In this document: in pieces, positions 12,445 to 23,690 of the stretch
How the letters are laid out: each line of letters starts with the position of its first letter
How positions within the stretch are numbered: position 1 is the stretch's first letter
NCBI GenBank assembly: GCA_021234155.1
Contig: JAJEKV010000015.1
Location: 10,812,101-10,876,100 of the forward strand
Direction: 5' to 3'
Length of the DNA stretch: 64,000 nt
From: Isoetes taiwanensis
Taxonomy: Eukaryota > Streptophyta > Lycopodiopsida > Isoetales > Isoetaceae
Made by a program: the position numbers and the translations under genes
The notes under the pieces: generated by a model
What the model saw: only the letters and a program-made list of their open reading frames with translations
Told to the model about the DNA's origin: nothing
The model's database searches: none

Positions 12445-13188
12445 CTCATAAAACCCACCCTTCACAGGTACACCAACAGCCTCTTCATTATAGTAGTCTG
12501 ATGTAGTCCGGTTGAATGGCCTAACTGCTGCATCTTTTGTTTCATTACTGTCTTCGTTCGTCTCCCTATCAACTACTTTGGAGGGACCAACACTGCATTC
12601 AGCATATTCTTTCCACCATAAGGAAACCAACTCTTCTTCTTTCTGCGTTGCAATGAAGATGCTGTTAACAGATTACTTTTTGGAAACTAAGAACAAAAGT
12701 AGTACATGCATCGAAAATGAACAAAATAAGTATGCTAACTTCAATAGGAATGCATCAACGTAAATTTGAACCCAGCATGACCAACACCTTAAACCCATTT
12801 CCTCGGAAATACCTAAAGAGAGAAGATGTTATTACCATTGATGTGCAATGGAGACTTGCAGAAGTACCATCTGACATCATCTCCATCCGATGGACTTCTT
12901 GTAAAGGCTTCATGCTTTTTCTTAACCCGAGCAGAGTCATCTGGACTAGCATAGGACGTTGATGGCAAGTTTTGGGATTGTGTAAGATGTGGCTGCAGCC
13001 TGCTGTTCTAGATCTGATAATCTCACAATAGAGGGAGGATCAGATATGCCACTGAACAGTTCCTCATATCCCATATCAAGATCTGCCACTGGGCTAGACA
13101 CAAAAATATCTTTTGAACTCAAGCATTTAGACTCTTCAGGGAAGCTACCAACGGTCTGATCTCCAAATGCATCAAAAGCCAAAGCCAT
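12445..13188 (-). pseudogene. SGR2: SGR2-like DDHD phospholipase, 5' fragment
   Basis: The minus-strand frames match the N-terminal region of plant SHOOT GRAVITROPISM 2, a vacuolar DDHD-family phospholipase A1-like protein needed for shoot gravity sensing. The start codon is at 13188 (MALAFDAFGDQ). The next recognisable block is SDPPSIVRLSDLEQQAA. After a 1-base frame change near 12,985 comes ASPDDSARVKKKHEAF, then TRSPSDGDDVRWYFCKSPL, ending at a GTAATA donor (12,836). A further exon (12,643-12,445, after a GCAG acceptor) encodes EEELVSLWWKEYAECS and VGVPVKGGFYE, hallmarks of this family. The short segment expected between these exons and everything downstream, including the catalytic serine and the DDHD domain, are missing. 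Family assignment is strong; function is lost. Confidence 0.82.
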
Positions 13189-13865
13189 ATGCTATAGTTA
13201 ACGACTAATGTTTGTTAGATATGCAGGAAAAATGGATTCAAATAGCTACATTAGGATAACATCACAATAAAAAGCCGAGAGCTATTGCGATACCTGTAAA
13301 AGAAGCAGGTTCTTGAAAAAGAAACGACCCATCAAAAGACCCTTGGCAGCTTGCGTTCAAAATGCATTATACCTCCATCATCGATCCCTCAATAAGCATG
13401 GTAACTCCAAATTCGTCTGAAGTTTAAAGGTAGCTGCAAGAAAGCTGATGACCATGATAATTGACATCATCTCCATCACGAGACATTATGTACATTCTAG
13501 CATAAGTGCCTCACCAAATGTGCGCCATCTATAAAATTGTGCTTACAGACGTATAAGATTTTTGAATTGCTTATCCCTCATCCGGCTTCCTTAACTGCAA
13601 AAAGATGCACAAATCGACCATTTAGAATGAAATTTGAAATATCTCAAAAAAAAGATGCTGGGAAGAGGACAGCGCCCAAACCTTGAAGCAACGGCAGAGC
13701 TGAGAGGCAGGGCTCAATTTCAAATTTCAAATTCGCTACCGAAGCAAAAATGTAATCACATAACTTAATGTATTGCTCAAATGCTTTTTATTTAAACATT
13801 TTTCCGAATTCAACCATTATACGATGCAATCTGTTTGGCCATCCCAAGTCATTTCTCCTCTCGTC
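13189..13865. other. Region upstream of the SGR2 fragment
   Basis: Would be the 5' UTR and promoter of the SGR2-like fragment on the minus strand. A polypurine/pyrimidine patch and the words CAAATTTCAAATTT near 13,720 are seen, but no clear TATA box. Confidence 0.3.
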
Positions 13866-13869
13866 CCCA

Positions 13870-14890
13870 AAGCCTAGGCCTTGATTGCCTCACATGCCAA
13901 AGGTGTTCCCTCTATCCTTTCATTCAAGTACTGGGCAGTTTGCCATGCTGCTTGGATCTCCAATGGGTATGATCCACTTCCCATTAACAAAATCTCATAT
14001 GGCACTAGTCTTTTTACCTTAAACACAATATGTAACAATTTTTTGTGTATTTGTTCCAATGCATTCTACTTCCCCCTTAGTAGAAAGGGTCCCCATAGTT
14101 TATAAGCATACAAGGCAATTGGCATTACTAGTATGTCAAATAACTAGTATGCACATTTGCTTGCTTTCCTTGGTTAAGCATCGCATAGAATGCTTTCAAT
14201 GCAGCTAAAATTTTGTTGTCCACATTCTGGGTCCAACTTCTCTTGCCAGTATGAACCTCATGCCCAGTGTATTTGTAAGAATTAACATGTTCTACTCTTT
14301 CCCTTTGGTATCTAACATTAGTCTCACTCGATTTGACCAAAACATACAATCCTAGTCTTATCTAAGTTTACAATAAGGCTAAACCTGTTACAAAAGTTTG
14401 CACGCACCTCCAACTAACCCTGCATGTCTTCTTGAGTACATACTGATAGCAATTGATCAATAACAAAAATCAATAGCACTACTAGCCCCTCTTATGATTG
14501 GAAAAACTTAAAACCTTTTGCTTCTAGAAACTTTCAAGCTGATCCATATATAAAGGTGACATTGGACAGCCTTGTTTTACGCCTATTGCATCTGTCATAC
14601 CCATCAGAGTAACCACTTTTCTAAACATTTTGGTAAAGCCTTCCCACTATAATGATCTAATCTTTTGGCACCCCCAACTATGTTAGTCTATTCATTGATT
14701 TTTTCCATAGAACCATATCGAAGGCTTTTGAAATATCAATAAAATAGCAAATCAAATATTTGTTTTAAGACTTAGCTTCCTCCCTACCTTTTAGAAACCC
14801 AAATGTCTGCAAGGAAGAAGGCAAATATCTTTGCCCCAGTTGTAATTAGGCTCTCAAATGCCTTTGCGTTTAGGTTGAATAAAAAGCTCA
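13870..14890 (-). mobile_element. LINE B remnant (reverse transcriptase fragment)
   Basis: On the minus strand the order is YFIDISKAFDMVLWKK (RT motif with catalytic Asp, near 14,700-14,760), then AIGVKQGCPMSPLYMDQLES (near 14,520-14,600). Next comes YKYTGHEVHTGKRSW (about 14,270) and RLVPYEILLMGSGSYPLEIQ (about 14,000). The same blocks occur in the same order in the LINE at 33.5-37.9 kb, so this is an older, heavily decayed relative. There are many stops and frameshifts. The YADD-type active-site block is not recognisable, and no endonuclease is present. Confidence 0.78.
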
Positions 14891-14894
14891 TTTT

Positions 14895-15790
14895 AGTTTT
14901 CATGTTTGGTGATGCAAATTAGTAGTGATGACATGGAGATATGAGGTATATTATTGATTTTCTGCAGAGTTAAATCTTTCGAGAGTGCATCAAGCTTCTC
15001 ACAAAACAGAATCGGAACATAAGGACAAGGGGGCTGGAAGAGCTTTATAGCGAAACTCCTATTTGTAAGTCTTGGGGCTTCTTCCCTTTTGAATTTTGGA
15101 TAGAGTCTTTGCTTCTAGAAGCGGACTTCTGTGATTCTAAAACATTTTTTAAAAAATTTGATGAAATATAAGCACTTGCTTAAGGATTCATTCTAATTCA
15201 AACATTCCTTAGACGTTATTTTTGATATTTCGTTCCCCTGCAGTAACCATGACCATTTTTCCCAATTAGAAATGATTGGAATAATGATATTAATGCTTTA
15301 AGACTCCATTTGCTCCTGTTTTGCTTTTTTGAGCTAAAACTATGCTGATCATTACCATCTTATCCTAATGAGCATAGGTGCTTTGCTACCAGCAGGTACA
15401 CATTTTTCTCCTTTTATTTTTGCCTTCCTTAGGTTTCAATCTCGAGCTTCAAGTAGATGTGATATTTGCATTGGTGAACTACACCTCACATCAAGCTGAC
15501 ATATCCTTTATGTGCAGATCCACGTAGAGAAGAAAATACTTTAATGTTGTAAACTACCTTGAGGTACTCAGCAAGATTTATTCTGTATTGCTCTTTTATA
15601 ATGTTGACGGCTTTCATGCTACGTTCTATTAGCAAGTTATAAAACCGTAGTTTCATTAACTACTATTTACACTGGACATGGAAGATTTCTATCCTTTTCA
15701 CCTCTCTGAAACAGATTTTCTTAAGGGCATGAGCAGCGTTATTCTATGTAAGTGTATACTATGCTAGGATTTAGTCTTCCAAGTTCTCAA
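14895..15790. other. Non-coding stretch
   Basis: AT-rich, with no gene I can support. It lies immediately upstream of a PPR pseudogene and may hold decayed PPR sequence. Confidence 0.4.
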
Positions 15791-15794
15791 CTCT

Positions 15795-16450
15795 TCAGCT
15801 TCTATGGTACATTATGATTGCAGCTTATGCATGCCAGGGACAATTCAAAAATGCTCTTGAGCTATTTCCAGCATATGCCAGAACAAAATGTGGTCTCGCG
15901 GAATGCTTTGCTTGCAAAATTTTCACAACATGGCTATCTTAAAGAAGCTCTTTAATTGTTTCAGCAAAGTCCAACAAGGATACTTTTTTTTATAATACAT
16001 TATTATAACGTTATATCATGGCATACACCCAGTTGGGTTATCTAAAAGAGGCAGATGAACTTTTTAACTCTATGCATGATAGGACTCTTGCCTCATGGAA
16101 TAATATTCTTGCAGCTTATATCCAGCATGATTTGGTCAAGAGGCCAAGTTCTTTTAACGAATGCCTGGAAAGGGATGTGATTCCTGACCCATGGATTTGA
16201 GTTAGATGTTGTAGTAGATAGTTCTTTAATCAATATGTATGGAAAGTATAGAAGCTTAGAAAATGCAGAGGGGTGTTCGACAAAATGCATACCAGGAATA
16301 TTGTTGCTTGGATGTCATGATTGCAATATATGTTCAACATGGACATGGCGAAGTGTTAAAGATATTTCAACTAATGCAGAACATGGGGTTTATGACGAAT
16401 GACGTTCCATAGCATACTTACAGCCTGCAGTTGTAGTGGTCTGGTGGATG
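15795..16450 (+). pseudogene. Pentatricopeptide repeat (PPR) protein pseudogene, PLS-type
   Basis: Three frames together spell consecutive PPR motifs of the plant PLS class, which bind organellar RNA. Recognisable blocks are MIAAYACQGQFKNALELF, MPEQNVVSRNALLAKFSQHG and YLKEAL, followed by TQLGYLKEADELFNSMHDRT and SWNNILAAYIQHD (16,018-16,200, one open frame). Then come ELDVVVDSSLINMYGKY, AWMS and HGHGEVLKIFQLM. The spacing between units is right for 31-36-residue repeats. Stops (for example after YLKEAL and at 16,198) and frame changes break it into at least four pieces. The N-terminal targeting region and any E/DYW editing domain are not seen. Confidence 0.8.
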
Positions 16451-16454
16451 ATGG

Positions 16455-17560
16455 TTCTCGCCGCTTTGCTTTGTACCTTCTGGTCAGCATCATAGTATAA
16501 CACTAAATTGAGATTCCATGGTTAATCTTTTGGGGAGAGCATTGAAGTTAGATGGAGTAGATTTATTTTAGATCCTGAAAGTTTCGCACCATATGTTCTG
16601 TTACCTGAGATCTATGTTGTAGTTGGTCATCGAAATGAATAAAAGTATTCTCGAAGCCCAAGACCTTACATAATGACATTTTGTAAGTGGTGGTTGACAG
16701 TGAGGCTCCATGGAGTACATCAGGAAGTTCCATGGAGTATGTCTAAGGGCACAAAGATAATGCAATATTGTGCATGGCTACACATCTGGAACACAAGCCA
16801 AGTATTTGGGGCAAACTAACATTGTGGAGCTATTTGCATAAGCAAACACAACAATTCATTTAATATTTTCTATTCATGTCAAAACACCATACTAATAAAT
16901 ATATGGTGGATTAGATAGGCCATATTTCTAAGTTTAAATAGGCAATGTTCATCTCAATGCCCTATCATTAAATTGGCAGCTGTAATTGAGTTAATTATAA
17001 TTTCTTCCAAATTTAGTTTATTGGATGCAAGCAGGCTGTGCAAGAGAATATACCACTTTAGGTTGCCTTCTAAACATATATATCTCTAACCATCACTAAC
17101 TTGAACTGTTATCTTTTCATTCCTTGGGTTAAGATGCTTTTGGCCATTTGCAATATGACAATTCAATTAAAATGTTATTTTTACCCATCTACATAATTAG
17201 ATTTAGAGTTAAACTATTCTAAATAATTCTCAACTCCATATGTTATTTAATGAGAATTCACCACATTTGGTGGGAAATCTAATGTACTATCAGTCAATGT
17301 ACCTTACAAGACCAATGCACGTTGGTTGCTGAGTTTCAACGAACATTTGATATATCTTCTTCTGCATTCAATGAGGATGTTTTTTTCTTGCATTTGATTA
17401 AAGGTTGGAAAAGAATTTTTACTAGACTCTTCGAAAATAACTATATTTTCAACAAACAGAAACAACAATTGACCTAAAAACCACACAATAGACGGAATTC
17501 TTTACATGTCAACATGTGCCACCACATGTGCCTGCTATTACACAAATTTACTGTTGCTCA
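16455..17560. other. Non-coding AT-rich stretch
   Basis: No gene, RNA or transposon end recognised. Confidence 0.4.
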
Positions 17561-17565
17561 ACCAT

Positions 17566-17665
17566 ATTCTATTCTATTCTATTCTATTCTATTCTATTCT
17601 ATTCTATTCTATTCTATTCTATTCTATTCTATTCTATTCTATTCTATTCTATTCTATTCTATTCC
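17566..17665. repeat. (ATTCT)n microsatellite
   Basis: Nineteen perfect ATTCT pentamers (17,566-17,660) followed by one variant ATTCC. The apparent open frame across it (FYSILFYSI...) is only the periodic translation of the repeat. Confidence 0.97.
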
Positions 17666-18020
17666 ATAGCCATAACCTTATAAATGTACTACTTTGATTC
17701 CATAGGTATATCATTGCTATTTTACTTATAACATTATCCACCATCAATTCAAGAAAATTAACAGGCTATAGATACTATGAACATTTCATGTGAACGTAAA
17801 AACCGGTTAGGAGCCACTCTGCCCCATCGTCCACTTATATCGTGTCATGTGGCACTTTTTGGCCCTGTTTCAAAACCAGGAAGCTTAAGAGACTCTGCGT
17901 TCCGGCGATGCACTTCTGTAACCAAAATTTACCACAAATTTTATGCACTTCGAAGCTTTCTACTTGCATTCCAGGCCATTCTGAGCTGCAGAGTGTCTCC
18001 TAACTGATTTCCACATTATA

Positions 18021-18122
18021 GGGAAGCCCATTTAGTGGGCTTTCCTGCTGTATCAACAGGGCTCCGCGTTGCCGCGCGTCGCCCTGTTTCCACAGCAGGA
18101 AAGCCCACTAAATGGGCTTTCC
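18021..18122. mobile_element. 102-bp fold-back palindrome
   Basis: A 42-base left arm (18,021-18,062, beginning GGGAAGCCCATTTAGTGGGC) is the inverted copy of the right arm (18,081-18,122). I count four mismatches. The spacer is 18 bases and CG-rich (TCCGCGTTGCCGCGCGTC). Each arm also contains its own palindrome, GAAAGCCCATTTAGTGGGCTTTC, giving a cruciform-prone structure. A related word, CCTGTTTCAAAACCAGGAAGC, occurs nearby at about 17,864. The form suggests a very small fold-back or MITE-type element; no target duplication is obvious. Confidence 0.7.
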
Positions 18123-18213
18123 TATATACATAATCACAATCTTCCACCTCCCATTCCATATATACCCACCACAATCTTCTTTATTAAAATGGGAGAGTGT
18201 TGGTTTCTGTGCC

Positions 18214-18247
18214 GGAACGCCGCATGTGCAGACGCATGCGGCGTTCC
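18214..18247. other. Perfect 13-bp hairpin
   Basis: GGAACGCCGCATG and its exact reverse complement CATGCGGCGTTCC are separated by the 8-base loop TGCAGACG. It lies 90 bp after the larger fold-back palindrome. No terminator-like T run follows. Function unknown. Confidence 0.75.
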
Positions 18248-19020
18248 CTCTCGCCCCTGCGGAACTATTTTGGTCGTCTGCGTCTTTCGCCTCTCTTACC
18301 TGTTGAAACTTTGGGCGGGAAGAGAGCGGCACAGGGCAACGATGGCGTTCTCTATTTCTTTCCGGATGGTTTTCTTTAGTTCGCGCTTGAATAGGAAATT
18401 CGAATTCCACTAGATTTCTTTCTTTGGCTTTCGGTTACTTCCACAACAAGTTTGGCGATAGCGATGGATCTGCCTCCGCCAGTGCTTGCTCCAAGCGCAA
18501 GTGTGGAGCTCTCATTCATCTTCGGCCAGGTTTTTGCTTCTCCAAAAATGCCATTTGTTTCTTGGGTGAGCACTTCTCTTCTTGGAGCCAGGGGCCAGTA
18601 GTTTCTTTCTCAAGCTATTTCCTCATCAGAGTTATTCTTTAGCTATTTCGTTGCAAAGAGATCTGCCCTTGAAACGTTTTTTCCCACTTCTGTCAGCTCT
18701 TTGGCTTTGTGAACAAGTGGAGCAGGTCTGAAGGGCTCAATTTCTCTATATTGTGCTCCATTGAGGTGAAATTTTTTGTTCTCTTATGTTATCTGATGTA
18801 ACATTTGTAGGGCAAACTTGCCACCATTTCAGTTGGAATTACATTGTTTCTTCTTCATGGTGATTCTTCACTTTGATGCCCTTATGCTTTTATTTAAGTT
18901 GGAGGTTAAACTGGATTTCTCACTTTTGATAAATATTTTGCAGTTTTTAGAGAGATACTTCTATTAATATTTTGCAAGTTTTGGGGAGGAGACGTACGTT
19001 ATCATGAAATGATTTACAAC

Positions 19021-19391
19021 TGTGTTGCTACTTTGATTTTTGATCCCAAAACTGAGGTATTTTGGTAAGCTGCACTTTTTGCTTCCTATGATCTTTTTTT
19101 TCACAATTTAGTTGCATGCCAGACGGAGCCGGATTTTGATCTTGATATCAAGGATGATGTTCAGGAAGAGTGTTTAAAATTTGGACTCATTAAGCACATA
19201 TTTGTTGACAAGTAAGTTACTTTTGAATATTGTTTACTTACAACTATTTGAGTCACTGACATAAGCACATTGCAGAAATAGTGAAAGGACATGTATATCT
19301 TCGTTTTGATTCAGCAATTGCAGCCACTAAAGCACAGCAAGCCCTACATGGTCGATGGTTTGTAGGAAAAATGATCACTGCAACATTTATG
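19021..19391 (+). pseudogene. RBM39/CAPER-like splicing factor, C-terminal UHM fragment
   Basis: Three exon-like pieces match the C-terminal U2AF-homology motif of plant RBM39-type SR-like splicing factors. The first ends FDPKTE before GTATTTTG (19,057). The second (19,123-19,211) reads TEPDFDLDIKDDVQEECLKF then GLIKHIFVDK, ending at a GTAAGT donor. The third (from 19,276, after TTGCAG) reads NS, then after a 1-base insertion GHVYLRFDSAIAATKAQQAL and HGRWFVGKMITATFM. HGRWF.GKMITA is the signature of this family. The frameshift after NS and the abrupt end at about 19,391, where a reversed LRR fragment begins, show it is a broken piece. The RS domain and the first RRMs are absent. Confidence 0.82.
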
Positions 19392-19521
19392 GCGCAGGAA
19401 TGGTACCGGAAATACCTCTGTTATCAGAGATGGACAACTTTTTGAGCTTGGTAAGTTTGGAAAAGGAGCTAGGTATTGTGCCCTTGAAGCCCTTAGAGCT
19501 TGCATCTAGGCTTTCAAGCTC
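19392..19521 (-). pseudogene. Leucine-rich repeat receptor fragment
   Basis: On the minus strand the frame reads LESLDASSKGFKGTIPSSFS, KLTKLKKLSISDN and ISGTIP, close to the plant LRR consensus LxxLDLSxNxFxGxIPxxL. Only about two repeats are present. The fragment is bounded on one side by the RBM39 piece and on the other by the MULE end at 19,522, which may have inserted into it. No continuation is seen beyond the MULE's far end. Confidence 0.7.
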
Positions 19522-19582
19522 GAGCCCCGTATATGTCGGACACTGACATGTTTTAACCATGTCATTTTGACATGTTATAGCC
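19522..19582 (+). repeat. MULE left terminal inverted repeat
   Basis: 61 bp, pairing with 29,440-29,500 except at two positions (TGTCGGACAC versus TGGCGAACAC). It contains the nested palindromic words ACATGT-like GACATG/CATGTC three times, plausible transposase-binding repeats. Confidence 0.93.
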
Positions 19583-20005
19583 GTGGATGGGGGATGACTC
19601 CTGATGGATGGGGGATGATTACTCATGCCGGGACATGGCCACGACCACCCATTTTCAATATGCCATGGATCCTCACGCCATACAAGGATGGGGTTCAACT
19701 ACTTGTATGGATGTCAGACAGACATGTTAGAGCCACGAAAGAAGGAGGAATTCTGTTTTTTCAAATAGAGTGCCATTTTGAGACAATTCCTCCCCTTCCC
19801 GCGCCTTCATTCGAGCGAAATTGATGCAAGAGGAACCCAAAGCTAGTCGATTTGGAGTGGAACCCAAAGCTGGTCGATTTGGAGTGGAGCATTCACGTTT
19901 ATTGAACCCACTCACTGATCAACAGGCTTAAAGCCATTGTTGTTTCAGCTTGTTTTAAATGTGGTCACTTGTTTACGATGTAAAATCGGCCAGCATTGTG
20001 CCACT

Positions 20006-22772
20006 ATGGATGTATGCAAAAACAGCTTTGCTAACGACAAGCCCAATGATATTTATTCAGTCTGGCAGCAGGTAAGAGTATCATGAAGTTCTTTATTTCT
20101 GGAAAAACATGGCACAGTACATCATCCCCTGCTTCATTTCCTTCTGTTTTGTGGCAGATGTTGGAAGGGATTGAGGCACAAAATCCTCTCGAGGGACCTT
20201 TCAGCCAAAAGGATTTGCAATGGACAGAAGACAAAGGCAAAAGAGTAAAGAAAGTGGTTGGCTCAGTTAGTGGTGTTTCAGCCCCATTTTGTTACATTCC
20301 AACTGCCCGTGTTCCAGATTTTGTTGAAGGGGAGAGGAGAAATATGCATTGCCCAACAGATTTCTACAAGAGCACTAGCAAATGCAAAAAAACCAGGCTC
20401 TTTGAAACAACCTAATGTGAATAGTCATTTGACATATACAATGTAAGCCTTATTTGAAATAGCTGTTTGATGTGTTTGGTGTGCAGTAACTAAATTAAAA
20501 TGTAACTTGCCATTTGTAATTGTAGCTACTGGTGCACTTATGGACCAAGTGATTTCAGCGAGGACATTCATCCAATTGAGCCACGAAACCAAGGCAAGAA
20601 CAGAAAGAAGAAAACCAAATGGGGGAAAGGATGGGATACTGCAGAACCTATGGAACAGCAGGTTGAGCAGCAATATATTGAGCAACAAGTGGATGATCCT
20701 GACCATATTAAGCCCATAGAAGAAGATAATGCTGAGGTTGTAGGAGGGGTTGAACAATGCGGTAAAGGGAGGAATAAAAGGAAAAGTAGAGCTCAAGGTG
20801 GAAAAAAGAAGCAAGCAAGTCCTCTTACTGATACTGCTGAAATAGGCGAGCAGCATCCAATTACTAGAAGAAGTAGAAGATTGCGTGGTGAGTCCTACAA
20901 ACGAGGTTGTATGTGTCACTTTTTAGTAAGACAACTATATATTAAACCGGAATGGAGTCAGATTATATACTACGAGAAGAACCATATCAACAAGGAAGGT
21001 GTTGTTTGCCATGGCCAGATCCATGATGACAGTGTTGGCACAAGATATCAGCATGAACCATGGATTTCAAAAAAAAAAAAGGGATTGGCTGAGGGGCTTG
21101 TTGGTAGAAGGTCACTCACCTCGAGAGGTAATGATGATGCATGAAGAGCAGGTTGTCCATAAGTTAGAAATGCAGGGCGCGGGCAGCAAGGATAGAGATG
21201 ACTTTCTAGATATGGATGATATACGGAACACATTTGATGAGGTTTCTAAGTGCACCTGGAAGCAGCATGTGAATGTGACTCAAAGTGTGAGAATGTGGGT
21301 AGATCAAAATCCAGATTCGGTATTCTTGCATCAAGAAGGGGCACCCTTCCATCTTGGGATCATGACACGTTTTCAAATGGAAATGTTATTGAAGTATGGC
21401 AAGGGAAATGCCATAGCAATGGATGCCACCTTCAAGACTAATGACTTGAGGTTTATGTTGTATACCTTCATTGTATTTGATAGCCGCAGAAATGGAGTGC
21501 CCGTTGCATGGGTGGCTTCAACATATGAAGAACCATATACACCTAGAAGATCCTACATGGGCCCCCTCTTGCTTTAAATAGTTGACGATGCCGAGGCAGA
21601 GATTGGTGCTTTGGAGTTGGTATGGCCAAAGACCCCTATTCAGTTGTGCCTTTGGCATGTCAGACGTTCGTGGTTTAAAGTTTTGGTAAGATATGTGCAT
21701 GATTCCTCTATACGAAATGGGTGACATCATGTATGGTACCAAGGTTGAGCCTATAGAGGAGGATGGGATATTCAAGGAAGATTATAGGGAAACTTGTGCA
21801 AGAGCAGGCAAGGCTCGCCTTGAACAATTCAAGGAGAAATGGAAGGAGTACGAACAAGTTGTTGCTTATGTCAACAACGAATGGACAAACAATGTATGCT
21901 CATGGATTATCGTGTTGAGAATGTATCCCCATAGTAACCAAGAGACTACAGCTGTCGTAGAGTCCTATCATGCTGCCTTGAAGAGAAGGTTGGGTATTTT
22001 TAAGCATGAGTTGAGGGGAAGAAGATTAGATTGGCTGATCTACATGTTGGTACGTGAGCTAAGGAATCACCTAATGTACGAGAGGTTCGTGAATGAGAGT
22101 GGTTTCAAGTTGAATTACTATAAAGAAAAGATCGTGGAGTGTGCAATAATTGGAGCCAGAAGTATTCCAGATGATGCTGTTACTTGGGTGAACCTTGAAA
22201 AGGGTGAGGCACATGTTTGGAGTCAAACAACCAATGGTGTCCCTTACTTTGTTGTTGTGAGTGATAAGCAATGGAGTAGTTGTGATTGTGCATGGGCCAT
22301 GAAAGGCAACATATGCAAGCACCAGGTGAAGGTTCTTCAAATGATAAATCATTGCAAAGAGAGAGACATTTTGGCAGCATGTGGCACGATGGTTGGGACA
22401 ACAAAGGGGGGCTTGGAAAATTTAGAGTCAGGTGATGATGGAGCAAATGTGAGCGGTTGTGGAATGGAGAATGATGTTATTGGTTCAATGGAGAGTGATG
22501 AAGTTGCCAAAAACTCGTGCATTGTGGATGTCAAAACATATGCATACAATGAGAACAATTTAATGGCAAGCATAGAAGAATCATGGGATCAAGTGAAGGG
22601 TGCAATTGCACAATGTCCTAGTCTCTTATCACATGTTGACTTCCTCATGAAAGAACTCAGGATCAAGGTAGAAAGGCTGAAAATTACAGTAGATAGAGAG
22701 TTCACTGACATGATTGTACCACCTATGCCAGGAGGGAACGAAGATGGCATAGAAGATTACAATCCTACATAG
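20006..22772 (+). CDS. MULE transposase with SWIM zinc finger (probably inactive as read)
   Basis: Exon 1 starts ATG at 20,006 (MDVCKNSFANDKP) and ends at a GTAAGA donor (20,071). Exon 2 is 20,158-20,445; exon 3 begins at 20,525 (YWCTYGPSDFSEDIHP). Donor and acceptor phases agree. A cysteine/histidine cluster (CMCHFLVRQLYIK...CHG, about 20,907-21,012) precedes the catalytic core. Core landmarks are AMDATFKTN (first Asp, 21,418), VDDAEAEIGALELVW with LCLWHVR (second Asp and C/H, 21,580-21,665) and ETTAVVESYHAALKRRL (Glu, about 21,950). The SWIM finger CDCAWAMKGNICKH is at about 22,285. Disruptions are a frame change in an A7 run (about 20,387), another in an A12 run (21,068-21,079), an in-frame TAA at 21,575 and a frame change near 21,690. 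The last piece (21,693-22,772) is open for 359 codons. It would bind the terminal repeats and cut and join the element. Confidence 0.82.
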
Positions 22773-22884
22773 ACTTGGGCAAGAAACGAAAGGGTGGAGA
22801 ACAAAAAGAGAGCATCTTCGAGAGGGAGTTGCAACAACATCTATTACTTGATCCATAGTCAAGTGGTTGTGAAGGATGTAAAGT

Positions 22885-23690
22885 AGGCCGTATAACATGT
22901 CAAGCTTATAGCATATCATGGCCTAATTTTGAGATGAATAACTTGTATGAATAATCATGGCCTAACATGTCAAGCTTATGAATATCATGGCCTAATTTTG
23001 AGATGAACACTATATGTATTGTGTACTTAAATTCCTAGTCTACAAGATCATCCAAGCTCTTAACAAGTGTCTAGGACTATAACACTATATGTATTGTGTA
23101 CTTAAATTCCTAGTCTACTTAAATTCCTGACTGGCTATAACATGTCAGGGAGTGGCTATAACATGTCAGGGAGTGGCTATAACATGTCAGGGAGTGGCTA
23201 TAACATGTCAGGGAATGGCTATAACCTGTCAGGGACTGGCTATAACATGTCAGGGAGTGGCTATAACATATGTCAGGTGCTGGCACGGCTATAACATGTC
23301 AGGGGCTGGCTATAACATGTCAAGGTTCAAGGCTAGTCATTGGCTATAACATGTTTGATGTCTATAACATGTCAGGGATGGCTATAACATGTCACTAGGG
23401 GCAAGAAACATATTTGAATGTGTGCCACCTAGGGCTAGTGGTTATAACATGTCAAGGTCCAAGGCTATAACATGTCAGTGACTGGCTATAACATGTCAAG
23501 GTCCAAGGCTATAACATGTGCCACATATTTGAATGGTTTAAGGGTATAACATGTCACGGGATGGCTATAACATGGGTGCCACCTAGGTCTAAGGGCTCAA
23601 CAACATGTCACTGGGGCCACCTAGGTCTAGGGGTATCAAAGTGCCATATTTGAATGGTTTAAGGGTATCAAAGTGCCACGTGTGCCAGAA
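22885..23690. repeat. MULE internal array, block A1 (GGCTATAACATGTCA repeats)
   Basis: Tandem copies of GGCTATAACATGTCA joined by short variable spacers (GGGAGT, AGGTCCAA, GTGACT), giving units of about 20-23 bp, densest from 23,133 to 23,330. The word equals the inner end of the MULE terminal repeat. Leading degenerate copies appear from about 22,885. Block 23,393-23,520, with AAGAAACATATTTGAATG, reappears at 23,991-24,070, showing higher-order duplication. No coding sense; the apparent frame (ITCQGVAITCQG...) is periodic. Confidence 0.92.

Noticed and set aside
17506-17697. Open frame through the ATTCT microsatellite
   Set aside because: Periodic FYSIL translation of a pentanucleotide repeat only.
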